Shown: one piece after another, positions 17,254 to 25,000 of the stretch
Position numbering within the stretch: the first letter of the stretch is position 1
Layout of the letters: each line of letters starts with the position of its first letter
Assembly (NCBI GenBank): GCA_963575745.1
Contig: CAUYUJ010018559.1
Coordinates: 71,993-96,992 of the forward strand
Direction: 5' to 3'
DNA from: Prorocentrum cordatum
Lineage: Eukaryota; Sar; Dinophyceae; Prorocentrales; Prorocentraceae
Length of the DNA: 25,000 bases
Translations under genes and position numbers: made by a program
Notes under the pieces: model-generated
What the model saw: the letters and a program-made list of their open reading frames with translations, nothing else
Database searches by the model: none
Told to the model about the DNA's origin: nothing

Positions 17254-17895
17254 TGAGGACAGTGGTGGGACAGTAGTACAGTGGGGAAAGAAGTGGGGAA
17301 AGTGGTGGGGCCAGTGGAACAGTGATGGGGACAGTGGGGGCGGTGGGACAGCACAGTGGGACAGCGGCGGGGACAGTGGGACAGTGGTGGGTACAGTGGG
17401 GACAGTGGGACAGTGGTGGGGACCGTGGGGAAAGTGGGGAGAGTGGGACCGTGGTGGGACAATGGTGGGGAGAGTGGGGACAGTGAGACACTGGTGGGGG
17501 CACTGGTGGGGACAGCGGGGACAATGGTGGGAACAGTGGGGACAGTGGGACAGTGGTGGGGACGGTGGTGGTGGGGACAGTGGTGTGGGGACAGTGGGAA
17601 TGTGGTGGAAACAGTGGGACAGTGGAGGGTACAGTGGTGGTGGAGACAGTGGTGAGGGCGGTGGCGAGGACGGCGGTGGGACAATGGGACAGAGGTGCAG
17701 TGGGGACAGTGGTGGGGACAGTGGGGACAGTGGGGCAGTGGGGACAGTGGGACAGTGGTCGGGGCCGTGGAGAAGGTGGGGGGCACTGGTGGGGACAGTA
17801 GGGACGGTGGTGGGAACAGTGGGGACAGTGGTGGTGAGGACAGTGGTGCTGGGGACAGCAGTGGGGGATGTGGTGCGGACGGTGGTAGGGACCCG
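17254..17895 (+). repeat. GTGGGGACA minisatellite, right part
   Basis: About 640 bp of GTGGGGACA, GTGGGACA and GTGGTGGGG repeats with variable period. One strand is nearly free of C. Long open frames through it on both strands read Gly/Val/Trp/Gln or Pro/His/Cys/Thr and reflect the repeat only. Confidence 0.92.
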
Positions 17896-17920
17896 GGAGT
17901 CGTTTGCTGGCGGTGAGCGT

Positions 17921-18285
17921 GGGGGGGGGGGGGGGAGGGGGGGGGGGGGTTCGAGCCGGGTAGTGACCCCCCCGGTTTTCTGGAAGGGGGGGGCAGTTCG
18001 AACCTGTAGTGGACCCCCCCCCCCCTGTTCTCTGGAAGGGGGGGGATTCGAACCGGTAGTGACCCCCCCCGGTTTTCTTGGGGAGGGGGGGGGGGGCTCG
18101 AACCGGTAGTGACCCCCCCCCGGTTTTCTGGAAGGGGGGAGGCAGTGGTTCGAACCGGTAGTGACCCCTTTCTGGTTATTTGGGGGTGGGGGGGGGTTCG
18201 AACCGGTAGTGACCCCCCCCGGTTTTCCGGAGGGGGGGGGTTCGAACCGGTATACCGGTTCGAACTCCCCCCTTTTCCGGATCAC
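17921..18285 (+). repeat. G-rich ~50-bp unit array, direct orientation, six units
   Basis: Starts with G15-A-G13 (17921-17949). Units then begin TTCGAGCC or TTCGAACC at about 17950, 17997, 18047, 18098, 18149 and 18197. They continue GGTAGTGACCCCCCCC, GGTTTTC, TGGAAG and a G run. The last G run leads to the 24-bp palindrome at 18241. Confidence 0.9.
18241..18264. repeat. Perfect 24-bp palindrome
   Basis: TTCGAACCGGTA is followed at once by its exact reverse complement. G9 precedes it and CTCCCCCC follows, so the stem can extend by about seven pairs with a mismatch. It marks the point where the G-rich unit flips orientation. Confidence 0.97.
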
Positions 18286-18387
18286 GGCATCCCACTATCC
18301 TCGTCCCGTTGTTCATTGTTTCGACCAATATCATGGATCTTGTTCGTGCCGGGAGCACAGCCAACTGCATTCGTTCTGAACAAATTG

Positions 18388-18442
18388 ATACGAATAGATA
18401 CGGCGCGGCACTGCCATTCTCTGAATAGATACGAAGATATAG
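18388..18442 (+). repeat. AGATACG repeats beside the inner edge of the right arm
   Basis: GAATAGATACG occurs twice (about 18389 and 18424), followed by GAAGATATAGG. The first is followed by GCGCGGCAC, resembling GCGGCGCTTCC after TAGATACG at about 20660. Confidence 0.7.
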
Positions 18443-18519
18443 GTTTCCTGGAAGAAAATTAGCCTGACGGAGGACCCAACCATATGCAGGTGTGAGTACC
18501 GCAATTGTGATTCACTTTT

Positions 18520-18572
18520 TCAGTGGTGATCCCTATGAGGCAACGAACCGTGCTAGGGGTGTGCCGACATGA
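18520..18572 (-). repeat. Diverged solitary satellite unit in the right arm
   Basis: Mirror of 16188-16240, with the same drift from the satellite consensus (CTAGCACGGTTCGTTGCCTC on the minus strand). The divergence therefore predates the arm duplication. Confidence 0.8.
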
Positions 18573-20653
18573 ATGGCGTGGTACACGACGCGAGCGAAAA
18601 CGATAGATCTGAGTACGTAGGGGGACTGAGCGCGGGTGAATATGAGCGCGAATGCGTCTGACTGTGAATGAATCTGCGTGCGAGCGAGTCTACGTGCTTG
18701 AATTCGAATATGACAAAGCATGGTGTACTTGTATATGAATGTCAACAGTTTGAGAATGACTGCCTCTGAGTACTCGTGACGCTGGGCGTGGCCGCCGCAA
18801 GGAGCTTCCCCGGGACTCCCCGACGACATCGCCCGCGCGCTGCGACGCCAATGTCGGCGCGCCCCCCCGCGAGGATCGCGCCCGCTTCCCCCCCTTCTTT
18901 CACAGCGCGGAGTCCCCGCGACGCGCGCTGGTCGCCCCGGAGGGTCCCAGCGACGCGCGCGGGTCGTCCGCTGCGCGGAGCAAAGAGAGCTAGCTGGCTG
19001 GCTGATAGCGGGCAAGGCTCTTGCCGCTGGGCAGAGCGACGACGGGCGGGCGAGGCGCTGGGCAGAACGCAGCACGGAGCTCCAGCGACGCGCGCTGGTC
19101 GCCCCGAGAGGGTCACAGCGACGCGCGCGGGTTGTCCGCGGGGACCTTCGGTGGAGCTCCCTATGGGGCCACGAGACGCTGTACTGGGTGAGGGAGACGC
19201 ATGCGGACTGCGCCACGGGGACCTTGGGTGGGGCTCCACTGGGACTACGAAGCGCTGTGCTTGGTGAGGGGGACGCATGCGGACTGCGCCACGAGGACCT
19301 TCGGTGGAGCTCCCCATGGGGCCACGAAGCGTGTGAGGGGTGTGCCGAAATGGGTGTGCGGGACGCATGCGGGCACGCCAACTGGGACGTTCGGTGGAGG
19401 TCCCTGTGGAGCCACGAAAAGTGTGAGGGGTGTGCCGGAATGGGTGTGCGGGACGCATGCGGGCACACCCACTGGGACCTTCGGTGGAGCTCCCTATGGG
19501 GCCACGAAGCGTGTGAAGGGTTTACCGAAATGGGTGTGCGGGGCGCATGCGGGCACACCCACTGGGACCTTCGGTGGAGCTCCCTATGGGGCCACGAAGC
19601 GTGTGAGGGGTGTGCCGACATGGATGTGCGGGACGCGTGCGGGCACACCCACTGGGACCTTCGGTGGAGCCCCCTATGGGGCCACGAAACGTGTGAGGGG
19701 TGTGCCGACATGGGTGTGCGGGACGCATGCGGGGGCACCCATGGGGAACCTTCGGTGGAGCTCCCTATGGGGCCACGAAGCGTGTGAGGGGTGTGCCGAA
19801 ATGGGTGTGCGGGACGCATGCGGGCACACCCACTGGGGCCTTCGGTGGAGCTCCCTATGGGGCCACGAAACGTGTGAAGGGCGTGCCGAAATGGTGTGCG
19901 GGACGCATGCGGGCACACCCACTGGGACCTTCGGTGGAGCTCCCTATGGGGCCACGAAGCGTGTGAGGGGTGTGCCGAAATGGGTGTGCGGGACGCATGC
20001 GGGCACACCCACTGGGACCTTCGGTGGAGCTCCCTATGGGGCCACGAAACGTGTGAGGGGTGTGCCGAAATGGGTGTGCGGGACGCATGCAGGGGTCGGT
20101 GGAGCTCCCTATGGGGCCACGAAAGTGGAGGGGTGTGCCGAATGGACGCATGCGGGCACACCCACTGGGACCTTCGGTGGAGCTCCCTGTGGGGCCACGA
20201 AACGTGTGAGGGGTGGGCCGAAATGGGTGTGCGGGAAGAATGCGGGCACACCCACGGGACCTTCTGTGGGGCTCCCCATGGGGCCACGAAACGTGTGAGG
20301 GGTGTGGCCGGGATGGGTGTGCCGGGACGCAGGCGGGCACACCCACTGGGACCTTCGGTGGAGCCCCCTATGGGGCCACGAAACGTGTGAGGGGTGTGCC
20401 GAAATGGGTGTGCGGGACGCATGCGGGCACACCCACTGGGACTTTCGGTGGAGCTCCCTATGGGGCCACGAAGCGTGTGAGGGGTGTGCCGAAATGGGTG
20501 TGCGGGACGCATGCGGGCACACGCAGGAGGAGGGGGAGGAGGAGGAGAGGAGGAGACGCGGGCCACCGTCTCTTCAAAACGAGGACCCAACACCACAGGA
20601 TGGTTGGGAAATAGATACGGTCCCAAGTTTGTAGATATGCTTGAAACATACAT
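18533..20653 (-). other. 706-codon open frame through the right satellite array
   Basis: The longest open frame in the window. It reads out of the outer edge, through about 14 satellite units, the GC-rich block and the tail, and stops at the TAG of the solitary unit at 18533. The translation is a 30-residue repeat seen in three phases (CARMRPAHPFRHTPHTFRGP, VCPHASRTPISAHPSHVSWP, and GVPACVPHTHFGTPLTRFVA types), switching wherever a unit has an indel. Phase switching without penalty, and the broken counterpart in the left arm, argue against a conserved protein. A repeat-encoded surface-type protein cannot be fully excluded. Confidence 0.15.
19140..20525 (-). repeat. 90-bp satellite array, about 14 units
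   Basis: Reverse-complement units with GTGTGAGGGG or its variants at about 19331, 19421, 19511, 19601, 19691, 19782, 19872, 19961, 20051, 20128, 20203, 20292, 20385 and 20475. The unit near 20095-20150 is severely shortened. Two variant units without CACACCCACTGGG occupy 19150-19310. Sequence variation is higher than in the left array. Confidence 0.97.
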
Positions 20654-20810
20654 ACGTTTAGATACGGCGGCGCTTCCGCGCAGGCCAGGGGCGCGCTTCT
20701 AAAAATAGTATCTATATTGTCGTCGTTACAGAAAAATAGATACGATGGGCTTCTCGCCTGCGCCAGGGCGCGATCGCATCTAAACGCATCTATTTTTTTA
20801 GATACGTTTT
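20609..20810 (+). repeat. AGATACG element outside the right arm, two ~79-bp units
   Basis: TAGATACG occurs at about 20610, 20659, 20738 and 20801. The units from 20659 and 20738 share GCTTC, CGCGCAGGCCAGGGGCGCG or CGCCTGCGCCAGGGCGCG, then a CTAAA/ATCTAT AT-rich end. CGCATCTA-TTTTT-TAGATACG near 20786-20808 is a near-palindrome. The same motif flanks the inner side of the right arm at 18388-18442. Confidence 0.65.
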
Positions 20811-20995
20811 GCAAGGTAGTGACCCCCCCCTGTTTTCCGGAGGGGGTGGGGGGGGGGTTAGGGGCGGGGGGGGGGTACCTGGGGGGAAAGGGGGGGGGGG
20901 GGGGGGGGGGGGGCGGTGTCCAGCAGGTGGGGAGATTTTCGGAGGGGGGGACCCCCGGGTTCCGGAGGAAGAGGGGGGGGAATTTTCCATATTAA
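20811..20995 (+). repeat. Isolated G-rich unit followed by very long G runs
   Basis: AGGTAGTGACCCCCCCC, TGTTTTCCGGAGGGGG (20813-20847) is one more unit of the loop array family. It is followed by G10, G10 and G24 (20890-20913) runs and another GGTTCCGGAGG phrase near 20959. Very strong quadruplex potential on the plus strand, and the exact run lengths may be unreliable. Confidence 0.85.
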
Positions 20996-21041
20996 AGCGG
21001 CGGTGGATCACGCTCTCTCCTGTATTAGTATACCCCTCTTG

Positions 21042-21059
21042 CTCTCTCTCTCTCTCTCA

Positions 21060-21094
<35 letters not shown>

Positions 21095-21100
21095 CACACA
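21042..21100. repeat. (CT)n-(TA)n-(CA)n compound microsatellite
   Basis: CT dinucleotides with one CACT interruption to 21085, then ATATATATA and CACACA. Confidence 0.95.
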
Positions 21101-21139
21101 CTTTCTCCTTACCGAATATTCTTATGTGGGAAGCCCCCC

Positions 21140-21720
21140 GCGTACACTGGGCGCTCCCACCGCCCGAGCGGGCCCAAGATCGCTTCCAGGACGGTCCCAC
21201 GGGGCACCCACTGGAACGGCCCAAGACGCTTCAAGAACAGCCCGCGAGGGTCCTGAGAGTGCCCAAGAGGCCCCGAGGCGGCCCAATACGGCTTCAAAAC
21301 GGCTGGCGAGGCTTCCCCAGACGCCCCAGAAGGTCTCCAAGAGGATCCTCGAGAGGGCTCGAGGCTGCAAAAGCACGGATTTGTTTTTCAAGTGTTTTTA
21401 AATGTTTGAAGAATGTTTTGGGTTCCCGCCTTTTCGGGCAAAGAGCGGCCCAACACGGCTTCGACGGCCTGCGAGATCGCAACAAGGCGGCCCAAGAGGT
21501 CCCCCAAATCGCCAATGGACGGCCCATGAGTGTCCCGAGACGGCCCCAGAGGGCCCCAAGACCGCCCAGGAGAGCTCCAACACGGCCGGAGATGGCCCCA
21601 CAAGGCTCCCAAGGGGGCCTCTAGTAGAGCCCCAAGACTGCCAAAGCCGGGCATGACAGCCCAGAAGGGCCCCAGGACGGCTCAAGAGGGTTGGAGAACT
21701 GTTCAAAAGGACCCCAAGAG
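21140..21720 (-). repeat. Degenerate CCAAGAGGC minisatellite (inverted CTTGGGGCC family)
   Basis: CCCAAGA, CCCAAGAGG, GCCCCAAGA and CCCAGAAGG phrases recur every 10 to 30 bases, with GGCTTC and ACGGC between them. This is the reverse complement of the family at 3574-3780, 11866-12500 and 23930-24545. It includes an AT-richer gap near 21380-21430. Weak members continue at 22005-22205. Confidence 0.7.
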
Positions 21721-21804
21721 GACCCCTACGAAGGCACAGGGAGGCCTCACATGTGCATTTCCGAGGCCTCCAGGATGCTTGCCAGAGGCCTCCAAGTACA
21801 CTTG

Positions 21805-22005
21805 CTCGGGTGTTCGAATGGGATGTTCGGGGTGTTACTCTTTTGGGATTAATTATGGTGTTCAGGTTTGGGTGAGGACTCGGGCGTCCGGGTCAGGGTG
21901 CTCGGTTTGGGGTGTTCGGGTTTCGGTGCTTGAGTTCGGGTTGGGATGTCAGCGTTAACGTGCACGCTACGGTGTTAGGCTTCTGGCGTTCAGGTTAGGA
22001 TGGAC
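21805..22005 (+). repeat. Degenerate GTGTTCGGG minisatellite
   Basis: Phrases GGTGTTCGAAT, GATGTTCGGGGTGTTAC, GGTGTTCAGG, GGGTGCTCGG, GGGTGTTCGGG, GAGTTCGGG and GGCGTTCAGG recur with a loose 12- to 20-bp period. This is distinct from its neighbours on both sides. Confidence 0.65.
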
Positions 22006-22204
22006 GGCCCCACGAAAGCCCCAAGATGCTCCCCAAGAGGGCTCCGAAACGTCAGCATTCATTGATGTCGTACAGTTGCTGGATACATTTCAACGTGCTT
22101 GCTTTTTCCAGGACGAGAGTGGCTCCCCAGAAGCTCCCCAGAGGCCCCCATGACGCCCTCAAAGCTCCCAAATCGCTGTCAAGAGCCCCCTCCCAGAAGC
22201 CCCA

Positions 22205-23560
22205 CAAGCTCTGTCACCCCTATGAGCTGGATGCGCCATATGACCCTGTTATTCCGATCGACCTCGTGAACCTCACAACCCTTACGAACCCCATGATCCT
22301 GATGACTCCTATGAGCCCTACGACACCTACGAACACTATGAGCCATACGAGCCCCATGAGCCCTATAAGGCCTATGAGCCCTACACACCCTCCGAGAGGC
22401 CCCCGAGGCCGCCCCCTGTAAGCCCTATGAGCCCCATCAGCCCTACGAGCCCATGAGCCCAATGAGCCTCCGAGCCCTACAACACCTATGAGTTTGGCGA
22501 CCCTTACGAGCCCTTCGAGCCCTGCGAATCCTACGACCCATGTCAGCGCTACGAGCCCTCTGATCCCCATCATGCCCATTTGCCTTATGCTATGCACCAC
22601 ATAAGCTCACGAGCCCGCCCAACGACCCCTCACTCCTCACGACCTCATGCGCCTTCAACCTCTACGAGCCCCATGATCATGATGAGCTCATGAGACCTCT
22701 ACGCACCACATAAGCTCACGAGCCCAAAGCGCCTTATGACTCCATACTCCTCACGAGCTCATGCGCCTTCCAATGCGTACAAGCCCCATAATCCTGATTC
22801 ACCTGTTCGCCCTTCGACCCCTTCGAGCCCTATGATCCCTACGAGCCCTCTGGGCCCCATGAGCCCTGTGTATCAGCTCAGAGGCCGCCCCTCAGACACC
22901 TCCCCTAGGAGCTGAAAAGCGACCTTGCTCCCAAGCGTCCAATGGACGCGACACCATCAGCCCACGTGAGCTCGATGGGCTCGTCGAGCCCTGCGAGCAC
23001 ATCGATGTTCTCAGTGCCGCGAGCCCTCATGGCCCCTATGAGCCCTCATGGCCACTATGAGCCCCATGAGCCAGATGGCCCCTATGAGACCTATGAGCCC
23101 TATGCGCCCTATGGCCCCTCCGAATCCGTATAAACCCTATGACCCGTGCAAGCCGCATGACCCCGATAGGCACCATGCGCCCTATGAGCTTTATGGGCAC
23201 TCTGAGCCTTGTGTCGCCTGTGGGCCTATGACCTTATGAGCCCCCTGAGCCATGTTAGCACAATGAGCCCGACGAGCCTCCTGAGCCCTACGAGCCCAGT
23301 GAGCTCCGTAAGCCTCATGTCGCCTATGAGCCTCACAAGCCCTGGTTGAGTTCTGTCAGCCCCACGGGCCCCACGAGCCGCATGCCCCCAGAGAGCCTCC
23401 TCCGCCCGATGAGCTGTATGAGCCCCGTGGGCCATATGAGCCCGATGCCGCCCCGGGCCCGTTAGGAACCTTATGAGCCTTATGAGTACGGTGGGCACAA
23501 TGACCCCTATGAGCCTCATGAGCTTCATAAGCCCGACGAGCCCGCTCGCTATGGGGCCCA
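22205..23560 (+). repeat. ATGAGCCCT 9-bp minisatellite, 1.3 kb, degenerate
   Basis: ATGAGCCCT, ACGAGCCC, ATGACCCC and ATGGCCCC recur at 9- and 12-bp steps over more than a kilobase. Steps are usually multiples of three, so frames read Met-Ser-Pro or Tyr-Glu-Pro repeats for 60 to 130 codons before a stop. Such Pro repeats can be protein, but stops and phase changes are frequent. Confidence 0.85.
22594..22811 (+). repeat. Two tandem 109-bp units inside the ATGAGCCCT region
   Basis: GCACCACATAAGCTCACGAG begins at 22594 and recurs as CGCACCACATAAGCTCACGA at 22702 (109-bp period). Both continue CACTCCTCACGA or ATACTCCTCACGA, CTCATGCGCCTTC and a CCCCAT.ATC block. Confidence 0.8.
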
Positions 23561-23929
23561 GGAGCCCGTGACTTCTATTTGGCCAACACCCCTACGAGCC
23601 CCAGAACCCGGCTGGGCTCGGCTCATCAGTCCGAGGAACCCTATGCACCCAATCTCGTCTGCCGGGCCCTCGGAACCTCATGATGCCCATGAGCCGCGCT
23701 GGCTGAATTGCCCTTCTTCCCAATTCAGGCTCCGAGCCTCTGAGCCCCAATGGCGGCGGGGAGGTCTTTGAGCCATGTGACCCGGTCGAGCTCATGATGT
23801 TAAGGCAAAGCGAAGCGAGCAGGTCAAAGCTTATAGGTCAATACACATATATGATGAAATCATGTCTTTCCGCCCATCCCGCCACCGTGCTTGGGTTGTG
23901 AGTCAGAGTCCTCATGGGTGCTTCCTGGG
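23561..23929. other. Transition sequence, nothing recognised
   Basis: The ATGAGCCC repeats fade out by about 23790. An AT-rich patch near 23830-23870 contains ATGATGAAATCAT. No gene seen. Confidence 0.4.
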
Positions 23930-24545
23930 GGCTCTTAAGAGCGCTCTCTGGAGCTTCCGGGTAACAGTTTTGAGGCCTCTCGAGGGCCTTTTGGGGGCCT
24001 CTTAGGGGTCCCTTCGAGGTCTCTTGGCGGTTCCTGGGGGCCTCTTGAGGGCCTCTTGGGGGCCTCTTGGGGGCCTCCTGGGGCCTCCTCCTGGGAGCTT
24101 CTTGGGGCCGAGGGCTCGACATGTACGTTCGGGTCCCCCGTCTGGGCCCTCTCTTGGAGTTGTCTTTGGGGCCTCTTGGGCAGTCTTGTAGGCCTCTTGG
24201 GTCATCTTGGGGTCCTCTTGAGCCGTTTCGGGGTCCTATTCGAGGCCTCTCAGGCCGCTTTAACGCCATCTTGGGCGCCCCTTGGGCCATCTTGGAGCAT
24301 CGGGAAGCCGAAAAGGCGAGAACGTCCACATCTCTAAAACATTGAAGGACGATCCGTGATTTTTGGCCGTTGGGGCTCTCTTGGGAGGCCTCTTGGAGGC
24401 CTCTTGGGGCGTCTGGGAAGCCTCTTGGGCCGTCTTTCACCTTGGGCGTCTTAGACCGATCGTTCGGCGACTATGGGCCCGCTCGGACAGTCTTAGGGAC
24501 TTCTAGGGGCCCTCTTGGCCCATCTTGGTGCCCTCTGACGGCCAA
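23930..24545 (+). repeat. Degenerate CTTGGGGCC minisatellite, plus orientation
   Basis: GGCCTCTTGG, GGGCCTCTTGAG and GGGGCCTCTTGGG recur, with a clear 12-bp period near 24035-24090, and more loosely to 24545. It is interrupted by unique sequence near 24300-24365. Plus-strand frames read Gly/Leu/Ser/Trp repeats. Confidence 0.8.
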
Positions 24546-25000
24546 AAAAATATCGTGACAAGATGCGGGGAGCCCCAGTAGATTTGATAATGTGGGGTCC
24601 GGGCCCCCAAGGGACTCCCCATGAGTCAGTGTTTTGGGCTTCGGGATTAGGGATAGGACCTGAGGAACTTGAAAGGGAGGTCCCCAGGGGGAACATCAGC
24701 GCGCTCCTCTGCCGTTTGGCTCAGGCACGCGCGCCCACTTTGACTACTGGCACGCTTGCTGGTACTATCCGAGAGGAAAAGGATCCCCATCCTTCTCTTC
24801 ATCACCTTGCATCCCCCACCGCCTGCACCCCACTATATGGCAGCGATGTACAATGTGACATTGCCACGTCGTTGTCGATTTGGTATCGGAGCTGGCCACA
24901 TTCTCGCGTGGTTTGCTTGCGTATGTGGTCCCAACCTACAACTCTATGAAACGATCTGTTCGGTCCTGCTGACACTCCCCATTGAGTGCCCGTACTCCAT
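24546..25000. other. Unique right end, nothing recognised
   Basis: Moderate-GC DNA without repeats. A plus-strand frame of 128 codons (24563-24949) begins near the end of the minisatellite and shows no recognisable motif. Confidence 0.4.

Larger units (their letters stand above)
18455..20610 (-). repeat. Right arm of nested inverted repeat
   Basis: Reverse complement of 14162-16302, about 2.16 kb, same module order. It differs in having about 14 satellite units with more damaged ones, two variant units next to the array (19150-19310) where the left has one, a trimmed 168-bp duplication, and GGA-rich sequence in place of the CAT microsatellite. The midpoints from the inner and outer edges agree at about 17380-17386. 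Confidence 0.93.

Noticed and set aside
16652-18285. tRNA genes or a tRNA-derived SINE from the GGTTCGAACC motif, which resembles an internal promoter B box
   Set aside because: The motif is palindromic and embedded in G/C runs. There is no A box at the right distance and no cloverleaf or acceptor stem.
16779-18285. Long Pro/His/Cys/Thr frames on the minus strand and Gly/Val/Trp frames on the plus strand
   Set aside because: They are translations of the GTGGGGACA minisatellite and G-rich arrays, open on both strands at once.
18533-20653. 706-codon open frame as a real repeat protein gene
   Set aside because: The unit has no stop in four of six frames, the reading slips through all three phases at indels, it ends at a satellite-derived TAG, and the mirrored arm breaks the same frame.

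Overview
This window looks like non-coding, repeat-dominated nuclear DNA from a GC-rich eukaryote. It holds long trinucleotide and dinucleotide tracts, several unrelated minisatellites, short non-autonomous inverted-repeat elements and no compact gene arrangement. I recognise no protein family, tRNA, rRNA or spliced gene with confidence. The organism cannot be fixed from the sequence. A protist or alga with an expanded genome fits best. The texture of the unique stretches (TC/GA runs, GCATGC motifs, moderate GC) reminds me of coccidian apicomplexans or other alveolates, but that is only an impression.

Layout, left half. 1-1085: unique sequence with a TG/CGTG microsatellite. 1085-1290 and 4555-4760: two diverged copies of a dispersed repeat. 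1490-2604: a 1.1-kb degenerate GAT tract that reads as Asp-rich protein in one frame, with two internal stops. 3021-3780: CCT, GA and degenerate CTTGGGGCC repeats. 4970-5047: an AT-rich island with five ACATGT palindromes. 5050-8160: mostly unique DNA with one 81-bp duplication. 8161-8333 and 11948-12116: two copies of one short terminal-inverted-repeat element (MITE-like), each flanked by a 5-bp target duplication. 8631-9275: CCT and GGA runs plus a 103-bp tandem repeat. 9280-11860: the longest unique stretch, holding the only open frames not built from repeats. 12763-13300: a pyrimidine-rich region.

The dominant structure spans about 14162-20610: a nested inverted repeat of about 6.45 kb. 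Two arms of about 2.15 kb (14162-16302 and 18455-20610) face each other across a loop of about the same length. Each arm carries a 90-bp satellite array (about 13 and 14 units), then a GC-rich block with a 168-bp duplication, then a unique tail ending in one diverged satellite unit. The loop holds G-rich units in opposite orientations near its two ends, a GTGGGGACA minisatellite, and an almost complete 150-bp hairpin built from four alternating copies of one sequence.

Layout, right end. 20609-20995: AGATACG repeats and very long G runs. 21042-24545: degenerate minisatellites (CCAAGAGGC, GTGTTCGGG, ATGAGCCCT, CTTGGGGCC types). 24546-25000: unique sequence with nothing recognised. No gene network can be described. 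The biology visible here is repeat amplification, inversion and element insertion.
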